Assembly: GCA_963810915.1 (NCBI GenBank)
Contig: CAWEPH010000006.1
Coordinates: 744,001-808,000 of the forward strand
Source of the DNA: JAOUEA01 sp963810915
GTDB taxonomy: Bacteria > Actinomycetota > UBA4738 > HRBIN12
Length of the DNA: 64,000 bases
Reading direction: 5' to 3'
Positions within the stretch are counted from its first letter, which is position 1. Each line of letters opens with the position of its first letter. Below are positions 18,217 to 27,958 of this stretch, in pieces. The translations under genes and the position numbers were made by a program. The notes beneath the pieces were generated by a model, which did not search any database, had not been told where the DNA came from, and saw only the letters and a program-made list of their open reading frames with translations.

Positions 18217-19743
18217 TCATCCGCCGAAGAGGGCCGAGAGCGCCTGGGCGCCGTGCTCGGTGACGTTGAAGATCATGCCGGGGAACAGCCCGAGCACCAG
18301 GATCAGGGCGAGGAGCGGCAGCCAGGAGACCCACTCCACGGCGAGGATGTCGCGGAACCCCTTGGCCTGCCACCGGTCGGGCATCGTGCCCATGTTCACG
18401 CGCTGGAGCATCCACAGGAAATAGCCGGCAGTGAGCACCGTGCCGATCCCGCCCGCGATCATGAACGCGCGGAACAGCGACACGCTCAGGCCCGTCGCGG
18501 GGCTGAACGAGGACAGCAACGCCATGACCTCGCCCCAGAACCCGGCGAGCCCGGGCAACCCGAGCGAGGCGATGGCGACGAACGCGAAGATGCCGCCCAT
18601 CTTCGGCAGGCCCGCCATCAGGCCGCCGCCGATATCGGAGATCTCGCGCGTGTGGTAGCGGTCGTAGATCGAGCCGACGCAGAAGAAGAGCATGCCGGTG
18701 ATCACGCCATGCGCCACCATCCCGAAGACCGCCGCCTGGATCCCGATCGTCGTGAGCGTAGCGATGCCCAGCATCACGAACCCCATGTGCCCCACCGACG
18801 AGAACGCGATCAGGCGCTTCAGGTCCTTCTGCGCCAGGCAGGCGAGCGCCGCGTACACGATGGCGATCGCGGCGAGCAGCCCGATCCACGGCGCGTACGC
18901 CTTCGCCCCCTCCGGCAGCATCGGCAGCGCGATCCGGATGAAGCCGTAGGTGCCCATCTTCAGCATGACCCCCGCCAGCAGCACCGAGCCGATGGTGGGG
19001 GCCTCGGTGTGGGCGTCGGGCAACCAGGTGTGGAACGGCCACATCGGTACCTTCACCGCGAAGCCCAGCGCGACGGCGCCGAACACGATGAGCTGGAACG
19101 TGTGACTGAAGCCGCCGCTGGCCCCGAATGCCGTGATGGCCTGCATGTCGAACGTGTGCGGCGCGGGCGTCTTGAAGTACATCGCCAGGAAGCCCAGCAA
19201 CATGAAGACGGATCCGAACAGCGTGTACAGGAAGAACTTGATGGAGGCGTACTCGCGGTTGGCGGAACCCCAGATCCCGATCAGGAAGTACATCGGGACC
19301 AGCACCATCTCCCAGAAGACGAAGAACAGGATCAGGTCGAACGCGATGAAGGTGCCGGCCATGCCGGTCTCGAGCAGGAGCATCAGGGCGAGGAACGCCT
19401 TGGTGCGCCCGGCCTCGGGGATGTACCGCCACGAGTAGATCGCGCACAGGAACGAGAGCAGGAACGTCAGCATGTAGAGCGGGAGCCCGAGGCCGTCGAT
19501 GCCCACGTGGTACCGCGCCCCGATCACGGGGATCCAGCTCACGTTCAGCACGTATTGCAGGCCGGGCGCGCCGTAGTCGAAGCCGATCGCGATCGCCACG
19601 GCGAGGATCAGCGCCGCGCCCGTGAACACGATGCAGAGGCCGCGTACCGCCTTGTCCTTCTCCTTCGGCATGAACATGATCACCACCGCCCCCAACAGGG
19701 GCAGGAACGTGGTGATCGTGATCGCCGAGTTCTGCCAGGTCAT
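18217..19743 (-). CDS. nuoM: NADH-quinone oxidoreductase subunit M, partial set
   Basis: Antiporter-like proton-pumping subunit, 508 residues, unbroken. Seen: Glu in FFVFWEMVLVPMYFLIGIW, the transmembrane Lys in GFAVKVPMWPFHTWLPDAH, the TEAPTIGSVLLAGVMLKMG element, KDLKRLIAFSSVGHMGFV, and ASLGLPGLAGFWGE for the second broken helix. Fourteen helices are predicted from the spacing. ATG 19743, 13 bases after nuoL. The paralogue at 27955-29526 shares the motifs but differs along most of its length. Confidence 0.95.
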   Translation of the reverse strand: MTWQNSAITITTFLPLLGAVVIMFMPKEKDKAVRGLCIVFTGAALILAVAIAIGFDYGAPGLQYVLNVSWIPVIGARYHVGIDGLGLPLYMLTFLLSFLCAIYSWRYIPEAGRTKAFLALMLLLETGMAGTFIAFDLILFFVFWEMVLVPMYFLIGIWGSANREYASIKFFLYTLFGSVFMLLGFLAMYFKTPAPHTFDMQAITAFGASGGFSHTFQLIVFGAVALGFAVKVPMWPFHTWLPDAHTEAPTIGSVLLAGVMLKMGTYGFIRIALPMLPEGAKAYAPWIGLLAAIAIVYAALACLAQKDLKRLIAFSSVGHMGFVMLGIATLTTIGIQAAVFGMVAHGVITGMLFFCVGSIYDRYHTREISDIGGGLMAGLPKMGGIFAFVAIASLGLPGLAGFWGEVMALLSSFSPATGLSVSLFRAFMIAGGIGTVLTAGYFLWMLQRVNMGTMPDRWQAKGFRDILAVEWVSWLPLLALILVLGLFPGMIFNVTEHGAQALSALFGG

Positions 19744-19756
19744 GGTCCGCTCCCTC

Positions 19757-21740
19757 TCACACGATCTTGATGAAGACGATGGCCAGCGCGATGACGCCCG
19801 CGAAGAGCCCTGCGGCGTACCACTGGACGTTGCCCGATTGGATGAACTTCAGTAACCCGCCCGCCGATTCGGTGAGACCGCCCAGGCCGTTGATGATCCC
19901 GTCGATGACCGTGCGATCGAACCACGCGATCGCCTCTCGACAGCGCCCTCGTCACGGTGGCGGCGCCGTTCACGATGGCGTCCAGCACGTGCTGGTTGAA
20001 CCAATACACCGCCGCCGAGAGCGTGTCCCGCGTGGGGTACACGATGGCCCGCATGTAGAACGCATCGATGTAGTACCGGTTCTGGAAGACGGTCCACAGC
20101 GACCCCAGCCGCGCCTCCATCGGATCCTTCACGGCGTGCGTCTTGTACATCGAGTAGCCGATGAACAGCCCGCCCACGGCCAGCACGGTGCCGAGCAACG
20201 CGATCCACGGCACGAACTTGGCGGCCTCGATGGCCTCGTAGAACACCCACTTCCCGAAGACCGCCCCGAACTGCGGCGCGCCCAGCAGCCCCAGGAAGCA
20301 CGTGGCGCCGGCGAGCACGACGAGCGGCCCCGTCATCGAGGGAGGCGACTCGTGCGGATGTGCCGTGCCCCGGTACTCGCCGGTGAACGTCATCATCACC
20401 ATGCGCGCGGTGTAGAAGGCCGTGATCAGCGCGGTGACGAGGAACGCCGCGAAGAGCCAGTAGTGGTGGGTCTCCTGCGCGACCACGAGGAGCTCGTCCT
20501 TCGACCAGAACCCGGCGAACGGGAAGATGCCGGCGAGCGCGAGGGAGCCGATCAACATGGTCCAGAAGGTGATGGGCATCCTCTTCCGCAAGCCGCCCAT
20601 GTCGCTCATGTTGTTGGAGTGCACCGCGTGGATCACCGACCCGGCGCCGAGGAAGAGCAGCGCCTTGAAGAACGCATGCGTGAACAGATGGAAGAAGCCT
20701 GCGGTGAGGCCGAGCCTGCCCAGCGAGAGACCGGCCACCATGTAGGCGAGCTGCGAGAGGGTCGAGTACGCGAGCACGCGCTTGATGTCGTCCTGCACGA
20801 TGGCGAGCAGCGCCGCGCCCAGCATCGTGATGGCCGCGATGATGCTGACCGTGGTGAGCACCCAGGGGCTCGCGTCGAGGAAGACCTGGAACAGCCGCCC
20901 GATCAGGTAGACGCCGGCCGCGACCATCGTGGCGGCGTGGATCAGCGCCGACACAGGGGTGGGGCCCGCCATGGCGTCGGGGAGCCAGACGTGCAGCGGG
21001 AACTGCGCGGACTTGCCGACCGTGCCGCCGAACAGCAGGATGGCCGCCATCGAAACGTAGAGCGCCGACACGCCCGGCGCGCCGACCGCGCGGGTCACGG
21101 CCCCGATGTTGGTGGTGGTGAACCCGGTGGCCGCGATCAGCGCGAAGATCCCGAACATGAAGGGGACGTCGCCGATGCGGGTCGTGATGAACGCCTTGAT
21201 GGCGGCGTTGGAGTTCTCCTTCACCTCCCACCAGTGCCCGATCAGCAGGTAGGAGCAGAGCCCCATGACCTCCCACCCGATCAGCAGCTGGATCAGGTTG
21301 TTGGAGATCACGACGGTGAGCATCGCCGCCGTGAAGATCGAGAGCACGACGTAGAACCAGGTGAACCGCTCGTCGCCGTGCATGTAGCCCAGCGAGTAGA
21401 TGTGCACCATCAGGGAGATCGTCGTGACGACCACGAGCATGATCGCGGTGAGCCCGTCCACGAGGATGCCGATCTCCAGATGGAGCGAGCCGATCTGGAA
21501 CCATGAGACGGCGCTCTCGTACGGGCCGTTTCCCTCCACGAAGTGCCACAGGACGCCGATCGACATCACGAACGCCGCGCCCACCATCGCGATGCCGTAG
21601 ACGGCGCCCTTGCCCGGCGTGCGCTTGCCGAAGAACAGCGTCACCACCGCCGAGATGAACGGCAGGATCGGGATCACCCACGCGTACTTCACGAAGACGC
21701 TCACGGCGCCCGTGCTCACGGTGACGGTCTCCGCTACCAC
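19757..21740 (-). CDS. nuoL: NADH-quinone oxidoreductase subunit L, partial set (one frameshift)
   Basis: Largest antiporter-like subunit with the C-terminal lateral helix. GTG 21740 overlaps the end of nuoK. Seen: LIGWEVMGLCSYLLIGHWW, KAFITTRIGDVPFM, GKSAQFPLHVWLPDAMAGP (transmembrane Lys), SALIHAATMVAAGVYL, DDIKRVLAYSTLSQLAYMV. A shift near 19940 moves the last 60 residues into another frame, where LAIVFIKIV precedes the true stop at 19757-19759. About 660 residues. Confidence 0.9.
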
Positions 21741-22036
21741 TTGAGGAGGTTCACCTCGTCGACGTTGATGGACTCGCGGTTGCGGAAGAGCAGGATCACG
21801 ATGGCGAGCCCGATGCCGACCTCGGCGGCGGCCACCGCGATCACGAACAGTGCGAAGACCTGTCCGGTGACGTCCTTCAGGTAGGCGGAGAACCCGACCA
21901 GGTTCACGTTGACGGCGTTCAGCATCAGCTCGATCGCCATCAGCACCATGATCGCGTTGCGTCGCGCCAGCACCCCGTAGACGCCTGCGGAGAACAGCAG
22001 CGCCGAGAAGAAGAGGATGAACGGCAGGCGGATCAT
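21734..22036 (-). CDS. nuoK: NADH-quinone oxidoreductase subunit K, partial set
   Basis: A 100-residue, three-helix membrane subunit. Seen: ALLFSAGVYGVLARRNAIMV, then MAIELMLNAVNVN with the proton-path Glu, and VIAVAAAEVGIGLAIVILLF with the second Glu. Typical length. ATG 22036 overlaps the nuoJ stop (ATGA), and its own stop overlaps the nuoL start, showing translational coupling. Confidence 0.95.
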   Translation of the reverse strand: MIRLPFILFFSALLFSAGVYGVLARRNAIMVLMAIELMLNAVNVNLVGFSAYLKDVTGQVFALFVIAVAAAEVGIGLAIVILLFRNRESINVDEVNLLKW

Positions 22037-22540
22037 GCGCCGTCGTCCTTCCGCGCCAGCACGATGGCGCCGATCAGCGCCGCGAGGAGCAGGAACGAGA
22101 TCGCCTCGAACGGCAGGACGTAGGAGCGGAAGAGCGCCTCGCCGATCACGCCCGTGTTCCCCGAGATAGACGCCGTAGGTGTTCTGGGCGTCCTTCATGG
22201 GCCAGGCCTGCTGGATCAGGAAGACCAGCCCGACGAAGACCCCGGCCGCCACCGCGACGCCCACCCATCGCTGCTGGTTGTCGAGCGTGTCGCGACCGAT
22301 CGGCGCCTTCGTGAGCATCAGGCCGAACAGGAACAGGATCACGATGGCCCCGACGTAGATCAGGATCTGCACCCACCCGGTGAACTCGGCACCCAGCAGC
22401 AGGTAGACCGAGCCCACGCTGAGGAGCGTCACCACCAGGTAGAGCGCGGCATGGACCACGTTGCGCGCCGTCACCACGGCGATCGCGCTCACGCTGCCCA
22501 CCGCCGCCAGGACGAGGAATGCGTACTCCTGCGCCGTCAC
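22033..22540 (-). CDS. nuoJ: NADH-quinone oxidoreductase subunit J, partial set (one frameshift)
   Basis: Membrane subunit with the flexible helix 3. GTG 22540 overlaps nuoI by four bases. Seen: VTARNVVHAALYLVVTLLSV and LLGAEFTGWVQILIYVGAIV (the pi-bulge helix region), then LFLFGLMLTKAP. A shift near 22165 separates the last helix (YVLPFEAISFLLLAALIGAI) and the stop at 22033. About 169 residues joined. Confidence 0.9.
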
Positions 22541-23052
22541 GATGCCTCCTCCACCGGAGCCTCCGCGCCTTCCTCCAGCGCAGGCGGCGGCAGCACGGTG
22601 TAGGTCCAGTCCTCGAGGCGCTCCTTCTCGTGCACCAGTTCGGCCTGCCCGTACTCCGCGTACTCGAACTCGGGGCTCCAGAAGAGGGCGTCGAAGGGAC
22701 ACACCTCCACGCAGATGCCGCAGTACATGCAGAGGGCGTAGTCGATCGCGAAGCGGTCGAGGATCTTGGCCGAGCGCGCGCGCCCGCCGCCCGCCGGATC
22801 GTGCGACTCCTTGTGCGCATCGATGTAGATGCACCAGTCGGGGCACTCGCGGGAGCACTTGTAGCAGACCGTGCAGTTCTCCTGCTTCAGCGCGATCACC
22901 CCGCGCGTGCGCGGGGGCAGATCGGGCTTCACGTGCGGGTACTGCTGGGTGATGGCCGGATGCAGCATCGCCTTGAGGGTGACCCCCAGGCCCTTCACGA
23001 GCCCCTGGCCGATCCCCGACTCCGGCTGGTCCTTCTTCTCCTCCTTCACCAC
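22537..23052 (-). CDS. nuoI: NADH-quinone oxidoreductase subunit I, partial set
   Basis: Peripheral-arm subunit carrying two [4Fe-4S] clusters on the electron path to quinone. 171 residues: Cys60, 63, 66, 70 in CTVCYKCSREC and Cys108, 111, 114, 118 in CMYCGICVEVC. It is notable that this block keeps the quinone-proximal FeS subunits (B and I) although it lacks the NADH-oxidising module. An amphipathic N-terminus precedes RTRGVIALKQENC. Eleven bases after nuoH. Confidence 0.94.
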   Translation of the reverse strand: MVKEEKKDQPESGIGQGLVKGLGVTLKAMLHPAITQQYPHVKPDLPPRTRGVIALKQENCTVCYKCSRECPDWCIYIDAHKESHDPAGGGRARSAKILDRFAIDYALCMYCGICVEVCPFDALFWSPEFEYAEYGQAELVHEKERLEDWTYTVLPPPALEEGAEAPVEEAS

Positions 23053-23062
23053 CCCTGCCCCC

Positions 23063-24067
23063 TTACCTCGTCGCGACCTTGACGAAGGCCACGCCGATGA
23101 TCCACACGAGCGAGACCGGGATCAGTGCGAGCCACGCGAACCGCTGCAGTTGGTCCTCGCGCAGACGCGGGTACGTGGCCCGCAGCCAGATCACGACGAA
23201 CGACAGCGCGATGATCTTGCCCATCATCCAGAAGGCCGGAGGCAGCGGGATCAAGATCCCCTTGTAGCCGCCCAGGAACAGCACCGCCGCGATGCCCGAG
23301 AGCGCCACGATCCCCCCGTACTCCGCCAACAGGAAGAAGGCGAACTTCAGGCCCGTGTACTCGGTGTAGGCACCGAAGATGATCTCGGAGTCGGCGATGG
23401 GCATGTCGAAGGGGGGCCGCGTGAGCTCCGCCAGCATCGCCATCATGAAGATGATGAAGAGCGGGAAGAGCGGCACGATGAACCAGATGTTCTGCTGGGC
23501 CTCCACGATCCCCACCAGGGAGAGCGTTCCGGCGAGCATCACGACACCCGCCGCGGCGAGCACCAAGGGCAGCTCGTACGCGATCAGCTGCGCGGCCGCA
23601 CGCAGGGCGCCGATCAGCGAGAACTTGTTGGCCGACGACCAGCCCGCCATCAGCACACCGATCACCGAGACCGACGACATCGCCATCACGAAGAAGATGC
23701 CCACGTCGAGGTTGAGGGCGAACATGCTCGGGCTGAAGGGCAGCACGACCAGGATCGCGATGTACGGGATCATGGCGACCGCCGGTGCCAGCGTGAACAC
23801 CGTCCGGTCGGCGGCCTCCGGGATGATGTCTTCCTTCTGGATGAACTTCACGCCGTCGGCCACGAGCTGGGCCCAGCCGTGGAAGGCGCCGGCCTCCATC
23901 GGGCCGACGCGCGATTGCATGTGCGCGAGCACCTTGTGCTCGATGTAGCCCACCACGAGTGGGACCACCAGGAAGAAGACGAGCACCACGGCCGTCTTGA
24001 GGATCAGCACGATCCAGAAGTTGCCGGACCAGGAGTCGAAGATGGATACGCCGGCGGTGGCGATCAC
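23063..24067 (-). CDS. nuoH: NADH-quinone oxidoreductase subunit H, partial set
   Basis: Membrane subunit that forms the quinone chamber with NuoB and NuoD. 334 residues, unbroken: HKVLAHMQSRVGPMEAGAFH, DGVKFIQKEDIIPEAADRTV, AELTRPPFDMPIADSEIIFG and TEYTGLKFAFFLLAEY (conserved Glu chain). The segment after GPMEAG is FHGWAQLVADGVK, unlike GPMRAGPRGILITLADGLK in the complete-set paralogue. The ATG overlaps nuoC (ATGA). Confidence 0.94.
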   Translation of the reverse strand: MIATAGVSIFDSWSGNFWIVLILKTAVVLVFFLVVPLVVGYIEHKVLAHMQSRVGPMEAGAFHGWAQLVADGVKFIQKEDIIPEAADRTVFTLAPAVAMIPYIAILVVLPFSPSMFALNLDVGIFFVMAMSSVSVIGVLMAGWSSANKFSLIGALRAAAQLIAYELPLVLAAAGVVMLAGTLSLVGIVEAQQNIWFIVPLFPLFIIFMMAMLAELTRPPFDMPIADSEIIFGAYTEYTGLKFAFFLLAEYGGIVALSGIAAVLFLGGYKGILIPLPPAFWMMGKIIALSFVVIWLRATYPRLREDQLQRFAWLALIPVSLVWIIGVAFVKVATR

Positions 24068-24592
24068 TCGTCCTCGTCCTCCTCACCCTCGACCGCGCCC
24101 GGCCACGGCTTGGCCTCGCGGGTCATCAGGGGGAAGTCCTTGCGCAGGGGATGTCCCTCGAACGGCTCGGAGAGCAGGAGCTTGACCGGCTGCGGATGGC
24201 CCTCGAAGCGGATCCCGAACATCTCGTGGGTCTCACGCTCGTGCCAGTTGCAGGTGGCGAAGAGATCGGACACCGTGGGGCACACCGGGTCCTCGTGGGG
24301 CAGTCGGACCTTCACGCGCACGCCGTGGTGGTGTGTGGTGGAGAAGAGGTGGGTGACGACCTCGAACCCGCCCTCCGGCCCCCAGTCGACGCCGGAGGTG
24401 AAGTCGCAGTAGTCGCATGCGAACTCGGGCTCGTCGCGCAGGAACCGCACGAGGTCGCGGTAGCGCGTCGGCGGTGACGGTCACGACCGGGTGGCCGTGG
24501 GCCTCGATGGTCTCCGTCAGATCCGCGCCGAACTGCGCGCGGAGCCGGGAGACCACCTCGTCAGGAGAGAGCGGGCTGGGTGAGGTTCCCAC
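24064..24592 (-). CDS. nuoC: NADH-quinone oxidoreductase subunit C, partial set (one frameshift)
   Basis: 30-kDa peripheral-arm subunit. GTG 24592 overlaps nuoB by 32 bases. An N-terminal piece (LSPDEVVSRLRAQFGADLTE) and a C-terminal piece (HHHGVRVKVRLPHEDPVCPT, NWHERETHEMFGIRFEGHP, GHPLRKDFPL) join at a shift near 24465. It is about 175 residues with a short acidic tail and is not fused to NuoD. The next gene is nuoH, so NuoD is missing here. Confidence 0.88.
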
Positions 24593-25073
24593 TGAACTTC
24601 TCCTGGATGTTCTCGTCCTTGATCTTCTCCTGCAGCTTGATGATGCCGTGCAGGAGCGCCTCGGGGCGCGGAGGGCAGCCGGGCACGTAGACGTCGATCG
24701 GCACGATCTGGTCGACGCCCTTGGTGACCGAGTAGGAGTCCCAGTAGGGGCCGCCGCAGTTGGAGCACGAGCCGAACGAGATCACGTACTTCGGCTCGGG
24801 CATCTGGTCGTAGACGCGCTTCAGCGCGGGGGCCATCTTGTCGGTGAGGGTGCCGGCCACGACGAGGAGGTCGGCCTGGCGCGGGCCGTGGGCGAAGGGG
24901 ATCACGCCCAGCCGGATGAAGTCGTTCTTGGACGTCGAGGCGGCGATGAACTCGATCGCGCAGCACGCGAGCCCGAAGTTCATGACCCACAGCGAGTACC
25001 GGCGACCCCAGTTCAGGATGAACTTCACGGGCTGGATCCGGGGCAGCGCCGTCTTCTCGGTGATCAGGCCCAT
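24561..25073 (-). CDS. nuoB: NADH-quinone oxidoreductase subunit B, partial set
   Basis: Carries cluster N2, the last FeS centre before quinone. 170 residues; N2 ligands Cys37, Cys38 (GLACCAIEF), Cys103 and Cys133 (VPGCPPRPE) are all present, with one extra Cys106 (SCSNCGG) that the paralogue at 40052-40570 lacks. MPEPKYVISFGSC matches the family. ATG 25073 overlaps nuoA by ten bases. Cluster chemistry therefore looks intact in the partial set. Confidence 0.94.
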   Translation of the reverse strand: MGLITEKTALPRIQPVKFILNWGRRYSLWVMNFGLACCAIEFIAASTSKNDFIRLGVIPFAHGPRQADLLVVAGTLTDKMAPALKRVYDQMPEPKYVISFGSCSNCGGPYWDSYSVTKGVDQIVPIDVYVPGCPPRPEALLHGIIKLQEKIKDENIQEKFSGNLTQPALS

Positions 25074-25429
25074 CTCAGCACCCCCTTGCGCCAGGCGTAG
25101 AGCAAGCCCACCGCAAGGATGAGGATGAAGATCGCCATCTCCACCACGGCGGCGTAGCCGAGGCCCTGGAACACCTTGGCCCACGGGAAGAGGAACACGC
25201 TCTCCACGTCGAAGATCACGAAGAGGAAGCCGTAGACGTAGTAGCGGACCTGGCTCTGGGACCAGCCCTCGCCCACCGGGTCGATGCCGCACTCGTAGGT
25301 GGTGAGCTTGCTGTAGCCGGGTTGGCGAGGGGCCACGAGCCGTGACGTGGTGAACGCCACCGCCACGAGCAGGCATCCCGCGGCGAGGACCGCGAGCACG
25401 ACGCTGTACGACTCGAAGTAGTTAGGCAT
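25064..25429 (-). CDS. nuoA: NADH-quinone oxidoreductase subunit A, partial set
   Basis: Three-helix membrane subunit, 121 residues from ATG 25429 (MPNYFESYSVVLAVL). Conserved loop YECGIDPVGEGWSQSQVRYY and helix FLFVIFDVESVFLFPWA with the family Asp and Glu. The frame continues upstream to 25465, but the ATG with a GA-rich ribosome site (GAGAGAGGGG) is the better start. First gene of nuoABCHIJKLMN. Confidence 0.94.
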   Translation of the reverse strand: MPNYFESYSVVLAVLAAGCLLVAVAFTTSRLVAPRQPGYSKLTTYECGIDPVGEGWSQSQVRYYVYGFLFVIFDVESVFLFPWAKVFQGLGYAAVVEMAIFILILAVGLLYAWRKGVLRWA

Positions 25430-25449
25430 GTCCCCTCTCTCGCGCGCGC

Positions 25450-25455
25450 ATCCTA
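25450..25455 (-). promoter_or_regulatory. -10 box TAGGAT before the partial nuo set
   Basis: Minus-strand TAGGAT lies 20 bases before nuoA in the 57-bp gap after the polyprenyl synthase gene. The partial set may thus have its own promoter in addition to read-through. No clear -35. Confidence 0.35.
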
Positions 25456-25486
25456 GCAGGGACACACGCGTTGCCGGTGCGGGCGC

Positions 25487-26500
25487 TCATGCGGGCTGCT
25501 CCGCACCGCAACGGGCCGCCAGGAAGCGCGCGAGCTGGATCAACGCGTGACGGGCCGGACCGTCCGGAAGGCGTTCCGCGAGGTCGATCGCGCGCGCAAC
25601 CTCGTCGCTCACGGCCCGCCTCGCGTGGTCGATCGAGCCCCCGTCCCGCACGATCTCGAGCGCCCGGTCGAGCATCGCGCCGTCGGGCGATCCGTGGCCG
25701 AGGATCCGAGCCAGTTCCTCCCGGCGGGCGTCGTGCGCGAGGGCGTGCAGGACCGGCAGCGTGTACACGCCCTCCTTCATGTCCACGCCCGGCTCCTTCC
25801 CGAGCTCCATCTGGGACGCCGTGATGTCCATGATGTCGTCGGAGAGCTGGTAGGCCATGCCGAGCGCGTCACCGAACTGCTCGATGACGTCGGTGTGCTC
25901 CGGTGAGGCGTCGGAGAGCATGCCGCCCAGCCGGCAGGACGTCGCGATCAGCGAGGCCGTCTTGCGCCGGATGATCTCGAGGTAGTTGGTCACCTCCTGC
26001 TCGACCTTGGCGGAGCTGTCGACCTCGCGGATCTGCCCGTCGCACAGGATCGCGATCGTACGCGCGAGCAGCCGGCACACCTCGGTGCCGAGGTCCGTGG
26101 AGATCTCCGAGGCCCGTGCGAAGAGGAAGTCGCCGGTGAGGATCGCCACCGTGTTGTCCCAGCGCATGTTGGCGCTGGGGGCGCCTCGGCGGGCGTCCGC
26201 CTCGTCGATCACGTCGTCGTGGTACAGCGTGGCGAGGTGCACGAGCTCGATCGAGACCGACCCGGGGATCAGTCGCGGATCGCTCGGGTCGCCGAAGTAC
26301 CCGGCCAGCAGCACGAGCATCGCGCGGAAGCGCTTGCCGCCCGCCGCGATCAGGTACGACGAGGTCTCGGAGAGCAGTCCCGAGGCCTCCACGTTCACGG
26401 ACTTCTCCAGGGCCGCCTCGACCTGGTCGAGGCGCGTGCGCACCTCCGACTCCAGGACGGCGTCCGGCGCTTCCAGCCCCGGGATCACACGACGACTCAT
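25487..26500 (-). CDS. Long-chain polyprenyl diphosphate synthase
   Basis: Makes an all-trans polyprenyl diphosphate, most likely the menaquinone side chain given its place between two complex I operons. 337 residues: first aspartate-rich motif HDDVIDEAD (94-102), GGKRFRAMLVLLAG, GDFLFARASE, second motif SDDIMD (about 227). Small residues before the first motif (LATLY) favour long products, which is inference. ATG 26500 is four bases after the corrected stop of nuoN, so it is in the complete nuo operon. Confidence 0.92.
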   Translation of the reverse strand: MSRRVIPGLEAPDAVLESEVRTRLDQVEAALEKSVNVEASGLLSETSSYLIAAGGKRFRAMLVLLAGYFGDPSDPRLIPGSVSIELVHLATLYHDDVIDEADARRGAPSANMRWDNTVAILTGDFLFARASEISTDLGTEVCRLLARTIAILCDGQIREVDSSAKVEQEVTNYLEIIRRKTASLIATSCRLGGMLSDASPEHTDVIEQFGDALGMAYQLSDDIMDITASQMELGKEPGVDMKEGVYTLPVLHALAHDARREELARILGHGSPDGAMLDRALEIVRDGGSIDHARRAVSDEVARAIDLAERLPDGPARHALIQLARFLAARCGAEQPA

Positions 26501-26504
26501 GGAC

Positions 26505-27958
26505 TCACCACCTCAACACGGATGCGTTCTGTAGGAGCCCGGTGATGAGACCGGGCAGGACGCCGAGCACCACGGTGGCGCCGGCGAGGAGCACGAGCGC
26601 GACGCGCGGCATCAAGCGACGGGTCCTCGTCCTGCTGCCCCCTCCGGTTCACGCATGAACATCAACACGATCACCCGCAGGTAGAAGAAGGCGGCCGCCA
26701 CGCTCGCCAGGACACCGATCAGCGCGAGCGGCCAGTGGCCCGCGGAGATGGCCGCCGTGAACACCCCCACCTTCGCGATGAACCCGGCGGTGGGAGGGAT
26801 GCCCGCCAGCGAGAGCAAGAAGACGGTCATCAGCCCGGCCAGCAACGGGCTGCGGTGGAACAGGCCGGTGTAGTCGCGAAGTCCGGTCTGCTCCTCCCCC
26901 CGCGCGGAGACGAGCATCACCACGCCGAAGGCGCCGAGCGTCATGACGGCGTACGCCACGAGGTAGAACATCGCGGCACTGATCCCGGTGCTGTTCGCCG
27001 CGGTGAGGCCCGTCAGGATGAACCCGGCCTGCGCGATGCTCGAGTAGGCCAGCATCCGTTTGATGTCCGTCTGCGCGATCGCGAGGATCGAGCCGACGAT
27101 GATCGAGAGCGCCGCGAGCACCCAGATGACGGGCGTCCAGTCCCAGGTGAGGGGCTGGAAGGCCACGTCCAGCACCCGGATCAGGGCGAGGAACGCGGCC
27201 GCCTTGGTGGCGGCGGACATGAAGGCCGTCACGGGGGTGGGAGCTCCCTGATACACGTCCGGGGTCCACATGTGGAACGGCGCGGCCGAGACCTTGAACG
27301 CGAACCCCACCGCCAGGAACGCGAAGGCCAGGAGCGCGATCGCCTGGCTGCCGGTCTGCCCCGACAGGGCGTTCGCGATCGCGGCGATGTGGGTCGAGTC
27401 CGCGGCGCCGTACGCCATCGCCACGCCGTACAGGAAGAACGCCGAGGATGCCGCGCCGAGGAGGAAGTACTTCATGGATGCCTCGGTCGATGCCCTGCCT
27501 CCGGTGAACCCCGTGAGGACGTAGAGCGCGAGCGAGAGGATCTCGAGGGCGAGGAACGTCACGATCAGATCGGCGGAGGCCACGATCAGGGTCATCCCCG
27601 ACGTTGCGAAGAGCACGAGGGGGAAGAACTCGCCCCGCGGCTCCCCCCCGGCGCGCTCGAGGTAGTGCGCGCCGTACAGGAGCGCCATCGCGGCGACGGC
27701 GATCAGGATCACGCGACCCACGACGGCGAAGCGGTCCGCGTAGACCATGCCGCCCATCACGGTGGGCTCGCCCGTCCAGTTCCACAGCACGATGGAGGCG
27801 GCGGCCGCGGCGGCGAGTCCCGCCAGGCCGATCAGCAGGTGGACGGTGCGGTCGGAGCGCCTCACGAACGCCTCGTAGAGCAGCCCCACGATCCCGAAGC
27901 CCACCAGGATCAGCTCGGGCAGGATCGGACGGAAGACGAGTTCCGGCGTGGGGATCAC
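26505..27958 (-). CDS. nuoN: NADH-quinone oxidoreductase subunit N, complete set (one frameshift)
   Basis: Antiporter-like subunit, GTG 27958 overlapping nuoM (GTGA). Seen: LALEILSLALYVLTGF, GFAFKVSAAPFHMWTPDVYQ (transmembrane Lys), DIKRMLAYSSIAQAGFIL, SLAGIPPTAGFIAKVGVF. The raw frame stops at 26612, but the next frame continues with RLMPRVALVLLAGATVVLG and VLPGLITGLLQN, the usual last helix of NuoN, up to a stop at 26505. A base is missing near 26635; the length here is one short of a multiple of three. Confidence 0.88.
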
